Position numbers and translations under genes: made by a program
Origin: a bacterium
GTDB lineage: Bacteria > Latescibacterota > UBA2968 > UBA8231
Assembly: GCA_027593305.1 (NCBI GenBank)
Contig: JAQCJA010000286.1
Coordinates: 1 to 6,365, forward strand
Length of the DNA stretch: 6,365 nucleotides
Direction of reading: 5' to 3'
Notes under the pieces: model-generated
What the model saw: the letters and a program-made list of their open reading frames with translations, nothing else
Told to the model about the DNA's origin: nothing
The model's database searches: none
In this document: positions 4,589 through 6,365 of the stretch, in pieces
How the letters are laid out: each line of letters starts with the position of its first letter
Numbering within the stretch: position 1 is the first letter of the stretch

Positions 4589-6152
4589 CGTACCCCGGCC
4601 TCAGATAACTGTCAACGAATCAGGCCGTCCGAGAGCGCCTCCTGGTCGTGTGTGACCGAGGATCTGTTCGTCTGGCAGGACAGCTGCAATGTCTATCTGT
4701 TGCACACCGGCGACCACGCCGTAGTCATCGATCCGGGTACGGGCCGCTGGGTGCGAAGCCTAGGTGAACTCGGTGTATGCCACGTCGATGCCATTGTGCT
4801 GACACACACCGATCGCGATCAGTGCTGTTGCCTGTACCGCGACAGCCTGCCGTCCGAGTTTGCTTCGATTCAGCTTGTGGTACCCGCCACATCCCGCAGC
4901 TGTACCAACTGAAGTGGGACCACTGGACGCCGGAGGGTGTTCTGGCGGCGTGGTACGGATTGGAGCGCCTCGCGGGCAATCGGATCGACAGGCTGCTGCC
5001 CGCCCATGGTGAGCCCATCCGTGGTGGCCGCACCGTGGTGCGGACCGCACAGAGTCGGCTCCTCGACCTTGTGCGCGCCAAGACAGCCATTGCCCCCGGC
5101 GCCCGCTCACGATGGGCCGATTCCGAGTTGCTGGCCTGCGGCGCCCGCCGCCTCAGTCCACACCTCTACAGCGTCGGTGGCAATGGCTTCCTCCTTGCCG
5201 CCAACAATGGCGCCGCCCTCGTCATCGATCCGACCCGGGGCGACATGTCCGCACTGGAGGCTCTGCTCGAGGAGACCGGCCTGCAACCTGACGTTGCCAC
5301 CGCGTCGCACTATCACATCGATCACACCGATGCCCTCAATGACGTGCGCCGGCGCTGGAGTGCCCGCATCTGGCTGCATCCATGGGTTGCCGGACCCCCT
5401 TGCGGACCGCAGCCGCTACGACCTTCCCTGGCTGCCTGCCGAGGCCATTGTGGCGGATCGACTCCTGCCCGAGGAAGGCAGTTTTCGTTGGTGCAACCAC
5501 CGGTTCCACATCCGGCCGTTCCCCGGACAGACCTGGTGGCACTGCGCCTTCGACACCGACATCGACGGTCGCCACGTGCTGTTCTCCGGAGACAACTTCC
5601 AGCCCCCCAACCCGCTGGAACGGCACCGGCGGCTTCTGCGCCTACAACGGCAGCCGCTTCTCAGGCTTCGCCCGTTCCGCCCGGATGGTGCTGGACATGG
5701 CACCCGATCTCATTTGTAATGGCCATCGCTGCATCTACGCATTCGATACCGATCACTTCCGTCGCATCCTCGCCTGGTGTGGCAGGGCGGAAGCCGCCGT
5801 GCAGGCCCTGTGCCCGGCGGGCGTGGACTGGCTCGCTGATTACGACCCCAGAGCCTGCCGCTGGGAACCCTTCGTACAGACCGCCAGCCCCGGGGACGAA
5901 CTGAAACCAGCGTTCATCTACACGAATCATCGCAGCGAATCGATGCGAATCACCATCGTCCCCGTACCACGTGCCGGCTTCCAGTGGACCCCTGCAAGAC
6001 GCACCCTCACGGTGCCGCCGGGTGCCTCAAAGCGGGCAAAGTTCCTGCTGCAAGTCGAGGCCCCAGGCAGACGGCACATCCTGGCCGCCGACATCCTCGA
6101 ACCATCCCGCATCCGTGCGGAAGCCGCCGTTACCCTCGTCGACATCAACTGA
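4571..6152 (+). pseudogene. Tandem metallo-beta-lactamase-fold protein with Ig-like tail, broken into four frame segments
   Basis: Read across frames this is one gene. Segment 1 (4571 to about 4885) is the start of a first MBL domain: LFVWQDSCNVYLLHTGDHA, then LTHTDRDQCC and IQLVVPA. Segment 2 (about 4890-5398) gives the end of that domain (LYQLKWDHWTPEGVLAAWYG, RIDRLLPAHGEPI), a linker, and a second MBL domain with the metal motif HYHIDH (5308-5325). Segment 3 (about 5397-5608) has PFPGQTWWHC and VLFSGDNFQPP. Segment 4 (about 5606-6152) has RWNGTGGFCAYNGSRF, the last His in CNGHRCIYAF (5724-5726), and a C-terminal Ig-like stretch (PGDELKPAFIYTNH onward, ending TLVDIN). Between segments 1 and 2 the middle of domain 1, probably around 100 codons with its GD and later His ligands, is missing. 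Removing one C from 5395-5399 and one from 5603-5608 joins segments 2-4. Family members act as hydrolases or oxidoreductases; the substrate here is unknown. The ATG at 4571 has GGAGG four bases upstream; an adjacent ATG at 4568 is too close to it. Confidence 0.85.
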
Positions 6153-6162
6153 TGCCACACAC

Positions 6163-6237
6163 ATTCGGCGAAGCCGAAGCGCGCGCGCTCTCAAGCTCCT
6201 CCCAACCTGAGCAAGATTCGGCGAAGCCGAAGCGCGC
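6163..6237. repeat. Two copies of a 22-bp stem-loop repeat, 53-base period
   Basis: Positions 6163-6184 and 6216-6237 are identical over 22 bases. Each copy contains TTCGGC, a GAA loop and GCCGAA (6164-6178 and 6217-6231), a perfect 6-bp hairpin, followed by a GCGC run. The flanks after each copy are also alike, both running into a CTCCC. The first copy begins 11 bases after the gene's stop codon. This resembles REP-type intergenic elements and could also stop transcription or protect the mRNA end. I see no T run, and no GTAG/GGAG tetranucleotide typical of RAYT-linked REPs. Confidence 0.7.
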
Positions 6238-6350
6238 ACGCCCCCCATCCTCCCAAGCCAGGTGGTGGGTGCAGGGCCATGGCGGTGGCGGCGGCCGGGG
6301 GGCAAGGCGCATTACGCCGGCCCGGAACCATCGCCAACCCAGGTCTCCCA

Positions 6351-6365
6351 GAGCCCGAAGGGCTC
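6351..6365. repeat. GAA-loop hairpin at the window edge
   Basis: GAGCCC (6351-6356), GAA, GGGCTC (6360-6365) forms a perfect 6-bp hairpin that may extend beyond the window. It shares the three-base GAA loop with the two repeats to its left, but its stem is different. It could be a terminator or part of a repeat array. Confidence 0.4.

Larger units (their letters stand above)
6153..6365. other. Gene-free right end with palindromic repeats
   Basis: After the metallo-beta-lactamase-fold gene stops, no frame on either strand looks coding. The minus-strand frame at 6027-6305 is a translation of the repeats and of the antisense of the gene end. The stretch holds the two stem-loop repeats at 6163-6184 and 6216-6237, a small inverted repeat GGCG...CGCC (6306-6318), and a hairpin at the window edge (6351-6365). 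It is likely the 3' intergenic region of the plus-strand gene. Confidence 0.5.

Noticed and set aside
4777..4890. ATG-led start of a separate protein in frame 1 at 4777
   Set aside because: The first codons translate antisense-like Arg/His-rich text overlapping good MBL sequence in frame 2. Family-like sequence in frame 1 begins only near 4890.
5382..5605. Independent gene starting at 5382 in frame 0
   Set aside because: Its first 70-odd codons are out-of-frame reading of the second MBL domain; only the part after about 5606 is real and belongs to the same gene.
6163..6237. CRISPR array
   Set aside because: There are only two repeats of 22 bases with similar, not unique, intervening sequence and no cas gene nearby.

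Overview
This is a GC-rich bacterial window (strong G/C bias at third codon positions, Shine-Dalgarno-led genes, GTG and TTG starts). No marker gene fixes the taxon. The gene set (AmmeMemoRadiSam trio, DUF502 membrane protein, YugP-type zinc metallopeptidase, tandem-domain metallo-beta-lactamase-fold protein) and the GC-rich stem-loop repeats fit a high-GC proteobacterium, perhaps a gammaproteobacterium. That is inference.

Left third (1-2678): the complete AmmeMemoRadiSam system. On the minus strand, the Memo-family protein B (736-1521) overlaps the AMMECR1-domain protein A (168-758). They are followed 53 bases later by the first 38 codons of an exported protein that runs off the left edge (1-114). 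Diverging from this group across a 77-base gap is the radical SAM enzyme (1599-2678, plus strand). It has a CxxxCxxC cluster, an N-terminal Cys group and a C-terminal CxxC...CxxC zinc-ribbon-like tail. The three families co-occur widely in bacteria and archaea, but the reaction they carry out together is not settled.

Middle (2679-4588): a perfect 10-bp stem-loop lies between the radical SAM gene and the convergent minus-strand genes. Next come a possible 32-codon small ORF, a YugP-type membrane zinc metallopeptidase split by a frameshift at a G4 run (2862-3538), a 294-base intergenic stretch with hairpins and a perfect 14-bp tandem duplication, and an intact DUF502 membrane protein (3833-4588).

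Right third (4571-6365): a plus-strand tandem metallo-beta-lactamase-fold protein with a C-terminal Ig-like segment, readable only by changing frame three times. Its first domain has lost most of its interior around 4880-4895. The second domain is essentially complete but needs two -1 corrections, both at C homopolymers (5395-5399 and 5603-5608). The last 213 bases hold no gene. They carry two copies of a 22-bp stem-loop repeat, 53 bases apart, and a further GAA-loop hairpin at the window end.

Three of the four breaks in the two damaged genes sit in C/G homopolymers, so sequencing or assembly error has to be weighed against real gene decay. The large deletion in the first metallo-beta-lactamase domain cannot be explained that way.
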